Below, in pieces: positions 42,261 to 50,814 of a stretch of DNA of 64,000 nt. Source of the DNA: QHXM01 sp032160165. GTDB taxonomy: Bacteria; Acidobacteriota; Blastocatellia; Pyrinomonadales; Pyrinomonadaceae. The number at the start of each line of letters is the position of its first letter. Positions within the stretch are counted from its first letter, which is position 1. The DNA lies in assembly GCA_032160165.1 (NCBI GenBank), contig JAVHWA010000162.1, positions 31,100-95,099 on the forward strand. The letters run 5' to 3'. The notes beneath the pieces are model-generated. The model was given only the letters and a program-made list of their open reading frames with translations. It was not told the origin of the DNA and made no database searches. The position numbers were made by a program, and so were the translations under genes.

Positions 42261-44636
42261 ATGATGTCTCAAGATAATCGCCTACTACCTTTGACTTCCA
42301 CCAGCCTTGACCGCCCCCTGAGCGATCTGGCTCCGCCGAAAAAATACTACGGTGCCTCTACCGCCGAGCCGACCCACTTACGGGACTATTTTGCGGTGGT
42401 CCTCAAGCGCAAGTGGCTGATCTTAAGTCTGGTTATAGTAATAACGTCCCTGGTGACGATTCAGATGTATCGTCAGCCTCCGATCTACGAGGCCGAGACG
42501 ACCATTCAGATCGAGCAAAAGACCGGCACGATCAAGACCAAGGAATTGATCCTCAATACCGGCAATGATCCCACCTACTGGAATACGCAATTAAAGCTTC
42601 TCGAAAACCCGAAATTGGCCCGTCAGGTCATCATGCAGCTCGATCTTCAGAACAACCCGGCGTTCTTTGAGGGGCAGGCCAGCAGCGGATTCTTCGCGAG
42701 CATCCGGAGGCTGTTCCTGGGTGATAAGCCAGTTTCGTCCAGTGGCAAGAGTACGACATTGCCCGTCGTGGATCCCGAAAGCGTCGACGCGGACCATTTG
42801 ACGCCGGAACAACTGGAGCGACTCGAACCTTACGAAGACACGTTGCGCGCCAATCTGACCGTCGAGCCGGTAGACAAAACCAGTCTAGTCGTTCTTCGTT
42901 ACCGTCACAACAATCCTGAGATTGCGATGAAGGTGGCAGACACGCTGGCGAAGGTCTTCATCTTTAACGATCTTCAGCGGACTAACGTCGGTGAGCGAAC
43001 AGCTTCCGAGAAACTCGCCAATTCGATAGCCGAGCTGCAGTTGAAAATTCAACAGGACACTGAGCGGCTGAAGAACTACAAGCTCCAAAATCAAATACCG
43101 CTCAGTGCGGCGCCTGGCGTCGATATCATTAACGTACGTGTAAACACGTACAGTGGCCAACTACTCGCAGCGGAGGACGAGCGTAAGAAAGCGAAGGCAG
43201 CCTATGATGCGGCTTTAAGCAGCCCGGATAAATGGTCAATACCTGAGGTCCAGGATGATAAATCCGTTCAGCGGCTGCGCGACAAGATCGGTGACCTGGA
43301 GGAAAAGCGGGCCGCCCTACTGCGGACTTACACGAAGGAATGGCCCGGAGTGCAGACGCTGGATGATCAGATCACGCAGGTAAAGTCCGATCTCGAGAGA
43401 CGTCCGGTTGAGGTGATCACGTCGCTCAAATTAAAGTATGACGCGGCGCTCGCAAGAGAATTGAAACTGAAGGCGGATTATAACAAGGAGCGAGGTGCGG
43501 CGCAGGCGCAGGGAGAAGCTCAGATTGACATAAGCAGTCTGGAGAAGGAAATTGAAACCAATAAGCAACTGTACGCCACGCTGTTTCAACGCCAGAACGA
43601 ATTGGACATAACCTCAACCGAGGGCGCCAAGAACGTTACCATAGCGACGCCGGCCCGCTTACCGAGGTCGCCCGTCGGCCCGGCCCGCTCGCGGAATATC
43701 GTGGTAGCTTTTATCTTAAGCCTGGGAGTTGGCATTGGCTTGGCGTTCCTGCTCGATTATCTGGACGATACACTCAAGTCGGTGGAAGATGTTGATCGCT
43801 ACATTCATCTTCCGGCATTGGCGTTAATCCCGGGTCTTCGCAATGAGCGCACTCTCCTCAAGGGCAAACATCCGCCGCCGACCGAAGGCAAGGACACCAC
43901 GGCCCTGGCACTGATCGAAGACGTTCGTTCGCCGATCGCCGAGGCTTATCGGCATCTGCGTACTTCTCTCCTGCTCTCGTCAGCCGGGCAGCCTCCCAAG
44001 ACCATTCTGGTGACTTCGAGCCAGCCATCGGAAGGCAAGACCACGACTGCTGTAAACATCGCCGTCATGCTGGCGCAGACAGGCGTCGAAGTTTTGATTA
44101 TCGACTGTGACTTGCGCAGGCCGAGAATACATAGTCATTTCAACATGCCCAACGCGCAGGGAGTCACAAACTTCCTGTCTGGCGACTCAGATGTAGACGG
44201 GTTGATGCAGCCTTACGAAAAGATGCCCAACCTGAAAATCATGACGTCGGGACCAATACCCCCGAATCCGGCTGAGCTGCTCGGCTCGGATGAAATGCGC
44301 AAGCTTCTGCAAACGATGAGCACGCGCTTTACTCACATCATCGTCGACTCGCCGCCCGCAATCTCATTCACGGATGCGTCAATACTCTCAACCATGGTCG
44401 ACGGCGTTATGCTGGTCGTTCATGGAGGCAAGAGCTCACGCGCGGTAGTCCGGCGCGCCAAACAACAGCTGTTGGATATCGGAGCTAACATCTATGGCAT
44501 CGTACTCAACAACGTGAAGCTGGAGGGCAGCAACAGCTATTACTACTACGGCTACTATTCCAGCTACTACGAAGCTGACGAAGATGGTGACACGCCGACG
44601 GTTGAATCTGCCGATGTGGGCGGGGCCAGGGGATGA
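42261..44636 (+). CDS. wzc: Polysaccharide co-polymerase / bacterial tyrosine autokinase (Wzc-like)
   Basis: Inner-membrane protein of 791 residues. It has a first transmembrane segment near residue 55 (WLILSLVIVITSLVTI), a Wzz domain, a long periplasmic coiled-coil region (about 250-450), a GNVR-like segment, and a second transmembrane helix near 480-500 (VVAFILSLGVGIGLAFLLDYLDD). The cytoplasmic kinase has Walker A (SEGKTTTA, about 588-595), Walker A' (DCDLRRPR, about 615) and Walker B (IIVDSPP, about 692). The tail has a tyrosine cluster (NSYYYYGYYSSYYE, about 759-772), the autophosphorylation site. It controls chain length and export of exopolysaccharide. No Wza, Wzx or Wzy gene is in the window. 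Confidence 0.93.
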   Translation: MMSQDNRLLPLTSTSLDRPLSDLAPPKKYYGASTAEPTHLRDYFAVVLKRKWLILSLVIVITSLVTIQMYRQPPIYEAETTIQIEQKTGTIKTKELILNTGNDPTYWNTQLKLLENPKLARQVIMQLDLQNNPAFFEGQASSGFFASIRRLFLGDKPVSSSGKSTTLPVVDPESVDADHLTPEQLERLEPYEDTLRANLTVEPVDKTSLVVLRYRHNNPEIAMKVADTLAKVFIFNDLQRTNVGERTASEKLANSIAELQLKIQQDTERLKNYKLQNQIPLSAAPGVDIINVRVNTYSGQLLAAEDERKKAKAAYDAALSSPDKWSIPEVQDDKSVQRLRDKIGDLEEKRAALLRTYTKEWPGVQTLDDQITQVKSDLERRPVEVITSLKLKYDAALARELKLKADYNKERGAAQAQGEAQIDISSLEKEIETNKQLYATLFQRQNELDITSTEGAKNVTIATPARLPRSPVGPARSRNIVVAFILSLGVGIGLAFLLDYLDDTLKSVEDVDRYIHLPALALIPGLRNERTLLKGKHPPPTEGKDTTALALIEDVRSPIAEAYRHLRTSLLLSSAGQPPKTILVTSSQPSEGKTTTAVNIAVMLAQTGVEVLIIDCDLRRPRIHSHFNMPNAQGVTNFLSGDSDVDGLMQPYEKMPNLKIMTSGPIPPNPAELLGSDEMRKLLQTMSTRFTHIIVDSPPAISFTDASILSTMVDGVMLVVHGGKSSRAVVRRAKQQLLDIGANIYGIVLNNVKLEGSNSYYYYGYYSSYYEADEDGDTPTVESADVGGARG

Positions 44637-45109
44637 GAGGGCAGTTTTGCTGCATCGCCGACGATGTCAAACTCGGACGGGATGTGGCGATTTATAACTT
44701 CGTCAATTTGTACGGGTGCGAAATCGGCGATGGCACGAAGATAGGCTCGTTCGTAGAGATCCAAAAAGGCGTCCGCATCGGTCGCAACTGCAAAATCTCA
44801 AGCCATACATTCATCTGCGAAGGCGTCAGTGTCGAAGACGAGGTGTTCATCGGCCACGGCGTCAACTTCATCAACGACAAACATCCACGCGCGACTGGCG
44901 AGAATGGTGAGCTTCAGACCGAAGCCGACTGGACTGTGCAAACTACCGTCGTGCGGAGGGGGGCCAGCATCGGGACCGGCGCGGTCATTCTGGGCGGCGT
45001 CGTGATCGCCGAACGAGCGCTGATCGGGGCAGGCGCTGTAGTAACAAAAGACGTTCCTGCCAGTGGCGTAGTTGCTGGTAATCCGGCGCGACTTCGCGAA
45101 GGCGGCTAG
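44633..45109 (+). CDS. Hexapeptide-repeat N-acyltransferase (WbpD-like), cassette 2
   Basis: Protein of 158 residues made of hexapeptide repeats (CIADDVKLGRDVAIYNFVNLYG, IGRNCKISSHTFICEGVSVED, IGTGAVILGGVVIAERALIGAGAVV). The FINDKHPRATGENGEL loop is typical of WbpD/WlbB acyltransferases, which acetylate a 3-amino sugar. ATG overlaps the wzc stop (ATGA). It forms cassette 2 with the oxidoreductase at 45292 and the aminotransferase at 46331. Confidence 0.88.
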   Translation: MRGQFCCIADDVKLGRDVAIYNFVNLYGCEIGDGTKIGSFVEIQKGVRIGRNCKISSHTFICEGVSVEDEVFIGHGVNFINDKHPRATGENGELQTEADWTVQTTVVRRGASIGTGAVILGGVVIAERALIGAGAVVTKDVPASGVVAGNPARLREGG

Positions 45110-45291
45110 CACGAATCGTCGTAGGGGCCGCTCGGCTCGGCTTGCCGGCTCTTCCTTTCCGAATGGTTCCCGGCTGTGGCTCTCATGACCATTCCCTTCA
45201 TTGACCTTCGCCACCCGTATCTATCAATCAAATCTGAGAGACGAAGTGATAGCGCGAGTTTTCGTTCGTGAGCTGGGAGTTTGGGGTTTAG

Positions 45292-46326
45292 ATGAGCGTT
45301 ACAACAATCGGCGTCATTGGCTGTGGGTATTGGGGTCCAAATCTTCTGCGCAATTTCTCGGAGAACGAGGAGGCCAGACTGCTGTGGATGTGCGACCTTG
45401 ATACGCGACGGCTCGAGACTTTTGGAAGGCGTTATCCCGCGGCCCAAACGACGTCGGACTATAGGCAGCTTATTTCAGATCCAAAGCTCGATGCAGTCGT
45501 CATCGCCACTCCCGTCAGCACTCACTTCAGTTTCGCCAGAGAAGCGCTCCAGGCAGGAAAGCACGTCCTGATAGAAAAGCCTTTTACTGCAAATGTCGCC
45601 CAGGCGGAGGAGCTGATTCAACTCGCCGAACAAAACCATCTGACCCTGATGGTGGACCACACGTTTATCTACACAGGAGCGATCCGAAAGATCAAAGAGA
45701 TCGTCCAGAACGGCGAGCTGGGAGACCTTCTCTACTTCGATTCGGTCAGGGTCAACCTCGGACTATTCCAGCGCGACATAAACGTCGTTTGGGACCTGGC
45801 GCCGCACGACCTCGCTATCATGGATTTCATTATCGATCGCCAACCTTCGATTGTTTCGGCCATCGGCAGTTGTCACGTCGAGCGCGGGATAGAAAACATC
45901 GCCTACTTGATGTTAGGGTTCTCTGACGAATTCATAGCTCACTTTCACTTCAACTGGCTGTCGCCCGTCAAGATTCGTCGTACGCTGATAGCCGGCAGCC
46001 GCCGTATGATCGTCTACGACGACATCGAGCCGACTGAGAAAATCCGCGTCTATGACAAGGGCGTAATGGTAACGCGCAGCGAGGAAGCTGCCGACAAGGA
46101 AGCAGCCTATCAAACGCTTGTCAGCTATCGAACCGGCGATGTGTGGGTGCCAAAGCTGGATTCGACCGAAGCGTTGCATTACGTTTGTGAGGAATTCCTC
46201 AGCGCGATAAGGGAGAAGCGTCGCCCGCTGACGGACGGCGAATCGGGTCTGCGGGTGGTGCGATTGCTAGAAGCGGCGCAACAGTCTATCACTCGCGGCG
46301 GGCAGGCAATTCAGCTTTCGGCATAG
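45292..46326 (+). CDS. Gfo/Idh/MocA-family NAD-dependent oxidoreductase (WbpB-like), cassette 2
   Basis: Protein of 344 residues, paralogous to the one at 39133: IGVIGCGYWGPNLLRNF, DAVVIATPVSTHFSFAREALQ, VLIEKPFT, DLAPHDLAIMDFI, and the shared YDDIEPTEKIRVYDKGV segment. It probably oxidises C3 of a nucleotide sugar. Upstream, 182 bases without a gene separate it from the acyltransferase. The stop is 4 bases before the aminotransferase start. Confidence 0.88.
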   Translation: MSVTTIGVIGCGYWGPNLLRNFSENEEARLLWMCDLDTRRLETFGRRYPAAQTTSDYRQLISDPKLDAVVIATPVSTHFSFAREALQAGKHVLIEKPFTANVAQAEELIQLAEQNHLTLMVDHTFIYTGAIRKIKEIVQNGELGDLLYFDSVRVNLGLFQRDINVVWDLAPHDLAIMDFIIDRQPSIVSAIGSCHVERGIENIAYLMLGFSDEFIAHFHFNWLSPVKIRRTLIAGSRRMIVYDDIEPTEKIRVYDKGVMVTRSEEAADKEAAYQTLVSYRTGDVWVPKLDSTEALHYVCEEFLSAIREKRRPLTDGESGLRVVRLLEAAQQSITRGGQAIQLSA

Positions 46327-46330
46327 GATC

Positions 46331-47485
46331 ATGTCTAATCCGCAAGTCGAAACCAAGCGTCGAACGAGAATGAAAGTCCCTTTGTTGGATTTACAGGCGC
46401 AGTACGCGACACTGCGCGATGAGCTGCATGCTGCCGGGCTGCGGGTATTGGACTCTCAGCAGTTCATCCTCGGTCCAGACGTCAGCGCACTCGAAGACGA
46501 AGTCGCTCGGTACACGGGCGCGAAACATGCGATCGGGTGCGCATCCGGATCAGACGCCCTGCTGCTCGCATTGATGGCGCTGGATGTGAAGGCCGGCGAC
46601 GAAGTCGTGACCACGCCGTACAGTTTTTTTGCCACGGCTGCGGCGATTGCTCGCGTCGGTGCTCGTCCCGTCTTCGTCGACATTGATCCCTCGACATACA
46701 ACATCGCAGCCCAGCGGATTGGATCTGCGATTACATCGCGTACCCGCGCGATCATGCCCGTTCATCTTTACGGGCAGTGCGCCGAGATGGACGCCATCAT
46801 GCGGCTTGGTGAACGACACGGAATTCCAATCATCGAAGATGCGGCACAGGCCATCGGCGCCGAAAACCACGGGCGACAAGCCGGTACGTTCGGCGCGGTC
46901 GGGTGTTTCAGTTTCTATCCATCGAAGAACCTTGGTGGCGCCGGCGATGGCGGGATGATGACGACGAACGATGATGCGCTGGCGGAGCGGCTACGCATTC
47001 TTCGGGTTCACGGAAGTGCGACTAAGTATTATCACTCGGTGATAGGCATCAACAGCCGATTGGATTCATTGCAGGCGGCGATTCTGCGGGTAAAGCTCCC
47101 TCATCTCGACGCATGGTCGAACGCCAGAGCGACGAACGCCAAACGCTATGACCGCTTGTTTCAGGATGCCGGCCTGGCAGAGGAGATCACGTTGCCCTCG
47201 GTTCGCGAAGGCGCGCGTCATATCTTTAACCAGTACGTGGTCCGAGTAGGTAAGCGGCGGGACGCTCTGATCGAACACTTGAAAGAGAATGACATCGGCA
47301 CTGACATCTACTATCCGGTCCCGCTCCACCGTCAGGAATGTTTTAGTTATCTGGAGAATAAGGAAGGCGAATTTCCAGTGGCCGAACAATCTGCGCACGA
47401 GACGTTGGCGCTACCAATTTACCAAGAACTCACAGAAGAGCAGCAGGCTTATGTCGTCGAGTCAATTCTAGAGTTTATGGGTTAG
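46331..47485 (+). CDS. DegT/DnrJ/EryC1 aminotransferase (WbpE-like), cassette 2
   Basis: Protein of 384 residues (371 from the ATG at 46370, which directly precedes the family opening VPLLDLQAQYATL). EDAAQAIGAENHG carries the PLP aspartate and CFSFYPSKNLGGAGDGGMM the lysine. It is paralogous to the protein at 38033 but clearly diverged. Expected to aminate a 3-keto sugar from the adjacent oxidoreductase. Convergent with gmd, 35 bases apart. Confidence 0.88.
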   Translation: MSNPQVETKRRTRMKVPLLDLQAQYATLRDELHAAGLRVLDSQQFILGPDVSALEDEVARYTGAKHAIGCASGSDALLLALMALDVKAGDEVVTTPYSFFATAAAIARVGARPVFVDIDPSTYNIAAQRIGSAITSRTRAIMPVHLYGQCAEMDAIMRLGERHGIPIIEDAAQAIGAENHGRQAGTFGAVGCFSFYPSKNLGGAGDGGMMTTNDDALAERLRILRVHGSATKYYHSVIGINSRLDSLQAAILRVKLPHLDAWSNARATNAKRYDRLFQDAGLAEEITLPSVREGARHIFNQYVVRVGKRRDALIEHLKENDIGTDIYYPVPLHRQECFSYLENKEGEFPVAEQSAHETLALPIYQELTEEQQAYVVESILEFMG

Positions 47486-47520
47486 ATCGGCTCGATTCGG
47501 CGTCCGTTAGGATCTCGAGA

Positions 47521-48564
47521 TCACACGGTCCCCCAGCGAGCTTTGTTTGCAGGCACTCCGACATGCTTGTTAGTGGCAAGCTCTTGTCGCGCCAACTCAA
47601 GATCGTGGTCCACCATCCGCCGGACCAACTCCTTGAAATCTACCTTCGGTTCCCATCCTAAGGCGCGTCGTGCTTTGCTGGAATCGCCGAGCAGCAGATC
47701 GACTTCGGCGGGGCGATGATAGCGCGGATCAATTTCCACATACCCCTTCCAATCCAGGTCAAGCCTGCCGAATGCCTCGTCCAGGAAGTCGCGCACCGAA
47801 TGCGTTTCGCCGGTTGCGATCACATAGTCATCCGCCTCGTTCGCCTGCAGCATCAGCCACATCGCTTCGACGAAGTCGGGCGCGTAGCCCCAGTCGCGCC
47901 GCGCGTCGAGATTTCCCAGATAGAGTTTCTCCTGGAGCCCGAGCTTGATCCTGGTCGCCGCGCGCGTAATCTTCCGCGAGACGAATGTCTCTCCTCTTCG
48001 CTCGGATTCGTGATTGAAGAGTATGCCGTTGCAGGCGAACAAGCCATACGACTCGCGATAGTTGACTGTGATGTAATATGCGTAAGCTTTGGCGCATCCG
48101 TAGGGTGAGCGCGGATAGAACGGCGTCAGCTCGGTTTGAGGCGTTTCCAGCACTTTGCCAAAGAGCTCGGAAGACGATGCCTGATAAAACTTCGGCCGGA
48201 TTCCGGCTTCGCGTATCGCCTCGAGTATGCGAACGGTTCCCAGCCCCGTCACCTCAGCCGTATATTCGGGCACGTCGAAACTGACACGGACATGTGACTG
48301 TGCGCCGAGATTATAAATCTCGTCAGGCTCGATCCGACGAAGGATGGTGTTGAGCGAGCTTGAATCATTCAGATCGCCGTACACCAGCCTAAGCCGTGTT
48401 CCCAGCTCGTGCGGGTCCTGATACAGATGGTCGATCCGATCGGTATTGAATGTGGACGACCGACGAATGATGCCGTAGACCTCGTAGCCTTTGTCGAGCA
48501 ATAACTCGGTTAGATACGATCCGTCTTGTCCGGTAATACCTGTAATGAGCGCTCGCTTTGTCAT
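47521..48564 (-). CDS. gmd: GDP-mannose 4,6-dehydratase
   Basis: SDR of 347 residues with all Gmd landmarks: ALITGITGQDGSYLTELLLDKGYEVYGI, SSTFNTDRIDHLY, GDLNDSSSL, YNLGAQSHVRVSF, QASSSELFGKV, FYPRSPYGCAKAYAYYI and FNHESERRGETFVSRKIT. It converts GDP-D-mannose to GDP-4-keto-6-deoxymannose, the precursor of GDP-L-fucose. It is transcribed divergently from fcl, with a 160-base shared regulatory region. Confidence 0.95.
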   Translation of the reverse strand: MTKRALITGITGQDGSYLTELLLDKGYEVYGIIRRSSTFNTDRIDHLYQDPHELGTRLRLVYGDLNDSSSLNTILRRIEPDEIYNLGAQSHVRVSFDVPEYTAEVTGLGTVRILEAIREAGIRPKFYQASSSELFGKVLETPQTELTPFYPRSPYGCAKAYAYYITVNYRESYGLFACNGILFNHESERRGETFVSRKITRAATRIKLGLQEKLYLGNLDARRDWGYAPDFVEAMWLMLQANEADDYVIATGETHSVRDFLDEAFGRLDLDWKGYVEIDPRYHRPAEVDLLLGDSSKARRALGWEPKVDFKELVRRMVDHDLELARQELATNKHVGVPANKARWGTV

Positions 48565-48724
48565 CGTTGTAGAGTGATACGAAGTCTCAGATCGAACAGC
48601 CGTTCAGCTGTGAATGAATTTCTGATACGATACCCGATCCCGTTATCATCGAGCAAGTAAGGGTGCCTTAAGCGTGGGTTTAGCGAAAGACCGTTCCTGA
48701 AAACGAAGCTGAAAAAGACAATCG

Positions 48725-49678
48725 ATGAGCAGCGTCACAAATAATTTGCCTTATAAACGAATTGTTGTCACCGGCGGCTCAGGCTTCCTCGGTAGCCATT
48801 TGGTTCCCAGGCTAAAGGCTGCAGCCGGAGTCGAACCTCTGGTGCCGAGGAAGCGGGACTATGACCTTGTTCGAGGTGCCGACGTCGAAAGAATGATGGA
48901 TGACCTCGCGCCCGACTTGATCATTCACCTGGCCGCAGTCGTGGGGGGAATCGGAGCGAACCAGAAGAATCCGGGAAAATTTTTTTATGAAAATCTAATG
49001 ATGGGGACGCAGCTGATCGAGCAGGCGCGGCTTCACGGGGTGAAGAAATTCGTAGCGCTGGGCACTGTCTGTGCCTATCCGAAGTTCACGCAGGTGCCGT
49101 TCAAAGAGGACGATCTGTGGAATGGATATCCGGAGGAGACCAACGCGCCTTACGGTTTGGCAAAGAAGATGATGCTTGTGCAGGCCCACGGTTATCGCCA
49201 ACAGTACGGCTTCAACACGGTATTCCTGCTTCCGGCAAACCTCTACGGTCCCGGCGACAATTTCGATCTTGAATCGTCGCACGTCATTCCTGCTTTGATT
49301 CGAAAATGCGTCGAAGCGCGTAGGGCAGGGGCTTCGTTCGTCGAGGTTTGGGGCTCGGGCAAAGTGTCGCGTGAGTTTCTCTACGTCGAAGATTGCGCCG
49401 AAGGGGTGCTGCGCGCGACCAGTAGTTACGACCAGAGCGAGCCGGTCAATCTGGGCAGTGGACGTGAAGTGATGATCCGCGACCTCGTCGAGCTTATCGC
49501 GCGGTTAACCAGATTCGAAGGCGAGGTCCGTTGGCAAACAGACAAGCCCGATGGACAGCCGCGCCGACAGCTGGATGTCACACGCGCCGCCGAGAAATTC
49601 GGGTTCCGCGCGCACACCACTTTAGAAGACGGGCTGCGTAAGACGATAGACTGGTATGAAAGCCAGTTCACGGCATAG
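48725..49678 (+). CDS. fcl: GDP-L-fucose synthase
   Basis: SDR of 317 residues: VTGGSGFLGSHLV, HLAAVVGGIGANQKNPGKFFYENL, GTVCAYPKF and NAPYGLAKKMMLVQ with catalytic Tyr/Lys, NLYGPGDNFDLESSHVIPALI, and VWGSGKVSREFLYVED. This bifunctional 3,5-epimerase/4-reductase completes GDP-L-fucose synthesis after Gmd. It closes the glycan locus; genes beyond are unrelated. Confidence 0.95.
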   Translation: MSSVTNNLPYKRIVVTGGSGFLGSHLVPRLKAAAGVEPLVPRKRDYDLVRGADVERMMDDLAPDLIIHLAAVVGGIGANQKNPGKFFYENLMMGTQLIEQARLHGVKKFVALGTVCAYPKFTQVPFKEDDLWNGYPEETNAPYGLAKKMMLVQAHGYRQQYGFNTVFLLPANLYGPGDNFDLESSHVIPALIRKCVEARRAGASFVEVWGSGKVSREFLYVEDCAEGVLRATSSYDQSEPVNLGSGREVMIRDLVELIARLTRFEGEVRWQTDKPDGQPRRQLDVTRAAEKFGFRAHTTLEDGLRKTIDWYESQFTA

Positions 49679-49772
49679 CGCAAGCGTCTTACGAACGCGC
49701 ATTGCCAGAAGCTGTGGCCGAGATCACGTTGTGACCTCCACCTTCTCCTCTGCGTTAGAGAAAACTGAGTCA

Positions 49773-49976
49773 ATGGGGAAACCTGTTTACATGGTTCGGA
49801 CTCAAAAATTGTCTGATCAGGGTAAAGAGTCCGATCTGAAACGCACAACAGCGGCTGAGCGTTTGGATATGATGTGGCAACTTGCGCTGGACGCTTGGGC
49901 TTTTAAAGGAGAGAAGTTTGCTGAAGCCGGACTGCCGAGACATCTTGTCCGCATTCTACGTCTACATGGGAACTGA
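49773..49976 (+). CDS. Small hypothetical protein
   Basis: Predicted protein of 67 residues. Its C-terminal part (AERLDMMWQLALDAWAFKGE, then LPRHLVRILR) resembles a small family I recall from Acidobacteria and related genomes, often next to a nucleotidyltransferase gene. That recollection is unchecked, and no such partner is present here. It is charged, without a membrane segment or signal peptide. I chose ATG 49773; an alternative ATG lies at 49791. The open frame extends upstream into fcl, but that part is probably not coding. Confidence 0.55.
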   Translation: MGKPVYMVRTQKLSDQGKESDLKRTTAAERLDMMWQLALDAWAFKGEKFAEAGLPRHLVRILRLHGN

Positions 49977-50070
49977 AATTACTTTGCTCGATCGCCGAGA
50001 ACGCTGAGAACATAGGCACCAGTGTTCAATAACCTCAAGCCTCTTCAACGAAAGCGAAAGGTCATTAACA

Positions 50071-50718
50071 ATGAAACGATCACTTCGAACTCTGTTGTTG
50101 TGCGGCGTAGTTATCGCAGTGCTGTTGTACGTAAACAAAAACCCAATCGTCTCGTCGTCCGCTTTGCCTACTGCCTCATTTCCTGAAACGTCAGCGTTTG
50201 CCACTCAGGAAAACGGCAGCGAGATCACAAAATCAAATTGGCAGCAGCATCCAAAGATCAAAGCCATCCGGGCAATCGTTCAGTCCGTCGACACGGCACT
50301 GACTCGGAAGTCACTGACGATTAAGAAACGAAGCTTCGAGGATTGCGAGCCCTACGAGGATGCACTGCGAACAATAGCAACTGATTCGAGAGGGCATGTG
50401 CGCTATTACGCGAAGGAAGCCGGTTCGGAAGATTCCGCGCTAAAGTGGCAACATTATTATGACGAGAAGGGAAACCTAAGATTCGTCTTCATTACCGGAG
50501 GCGCGGTCAATGGTGCTGAACTCGAACATCGAATCTATTTTGATGAGTACGGCAAGAGAATCTGGGAACTACAGGTTTACACAAAAGGGCCGGGCTATAC
50601 CTTTCCGGAAATTTGGCCGGACGATCAGCTCCAAATAAAAAACCCTGCCATGAAGTTCGCGTCAAAGGCGCCTTGCAAAGAGACGCACAAGCGCCCGGGT
50701 CGCAGGGGCGCTCACTGA
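50071..50718 (+). CDS. Hypothetical membrane-anchored or secreted protein
   Basis: Protein of 215 residues I do not recognise. An N-terminal hydrophobic segment (LRTLLLCGVVIAVLLYV, residues about 5-21) after a basic start looks like a signal anchor. The body has alternating polar strands (VRYYAKEAGSEDSALKWQHYYDEKGNLRFVFITGG, HRIYFDEYGKRIWELQ) reminiscent of YD/MORN-like hairpin units. The C-terminus is basic. Two cysteines may form a disulphide. It stands between a small hypothetical gene and a GT87-like gene with no overlap. Confidence 0.7.
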   Translation: MKRSLRTLLLCGVVIAVLLYVNKNPIVSSSALPTASFPETSAFATQENGSEITKSNWQQHPKIKAIRAIVQSVDTALTRKSLTIKKRSFEDCEPYEDALRTIATDSRGHVRYYAKEAGSEDSALKWQHYYDEKGNLRFVFITGGAVNGAELEHRIYFDEYGKRIWELQVYTKGPGYTFPEIWPDDQLQIKNPAMKFASKAPCKETHKRPGRRGAH

Positions 50719-50814
50719 GCGCTTGAGGAAGTTTTGCGCGGGGGCGCAAACACGACAACTGCTCTGCCCAACCGAATCTAAGACTACGACCCCTGTAGCC
50801 GGGAGACCATCTAA

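Noticed and set aside
47511..47522. Palindrome GATCTCGAGATC between the convergent aminotransferase and gmd genes
   Set aside because: Only 12 bp, overlaps the gmd stop codon and has no T-tract; not convincing as a terminator.
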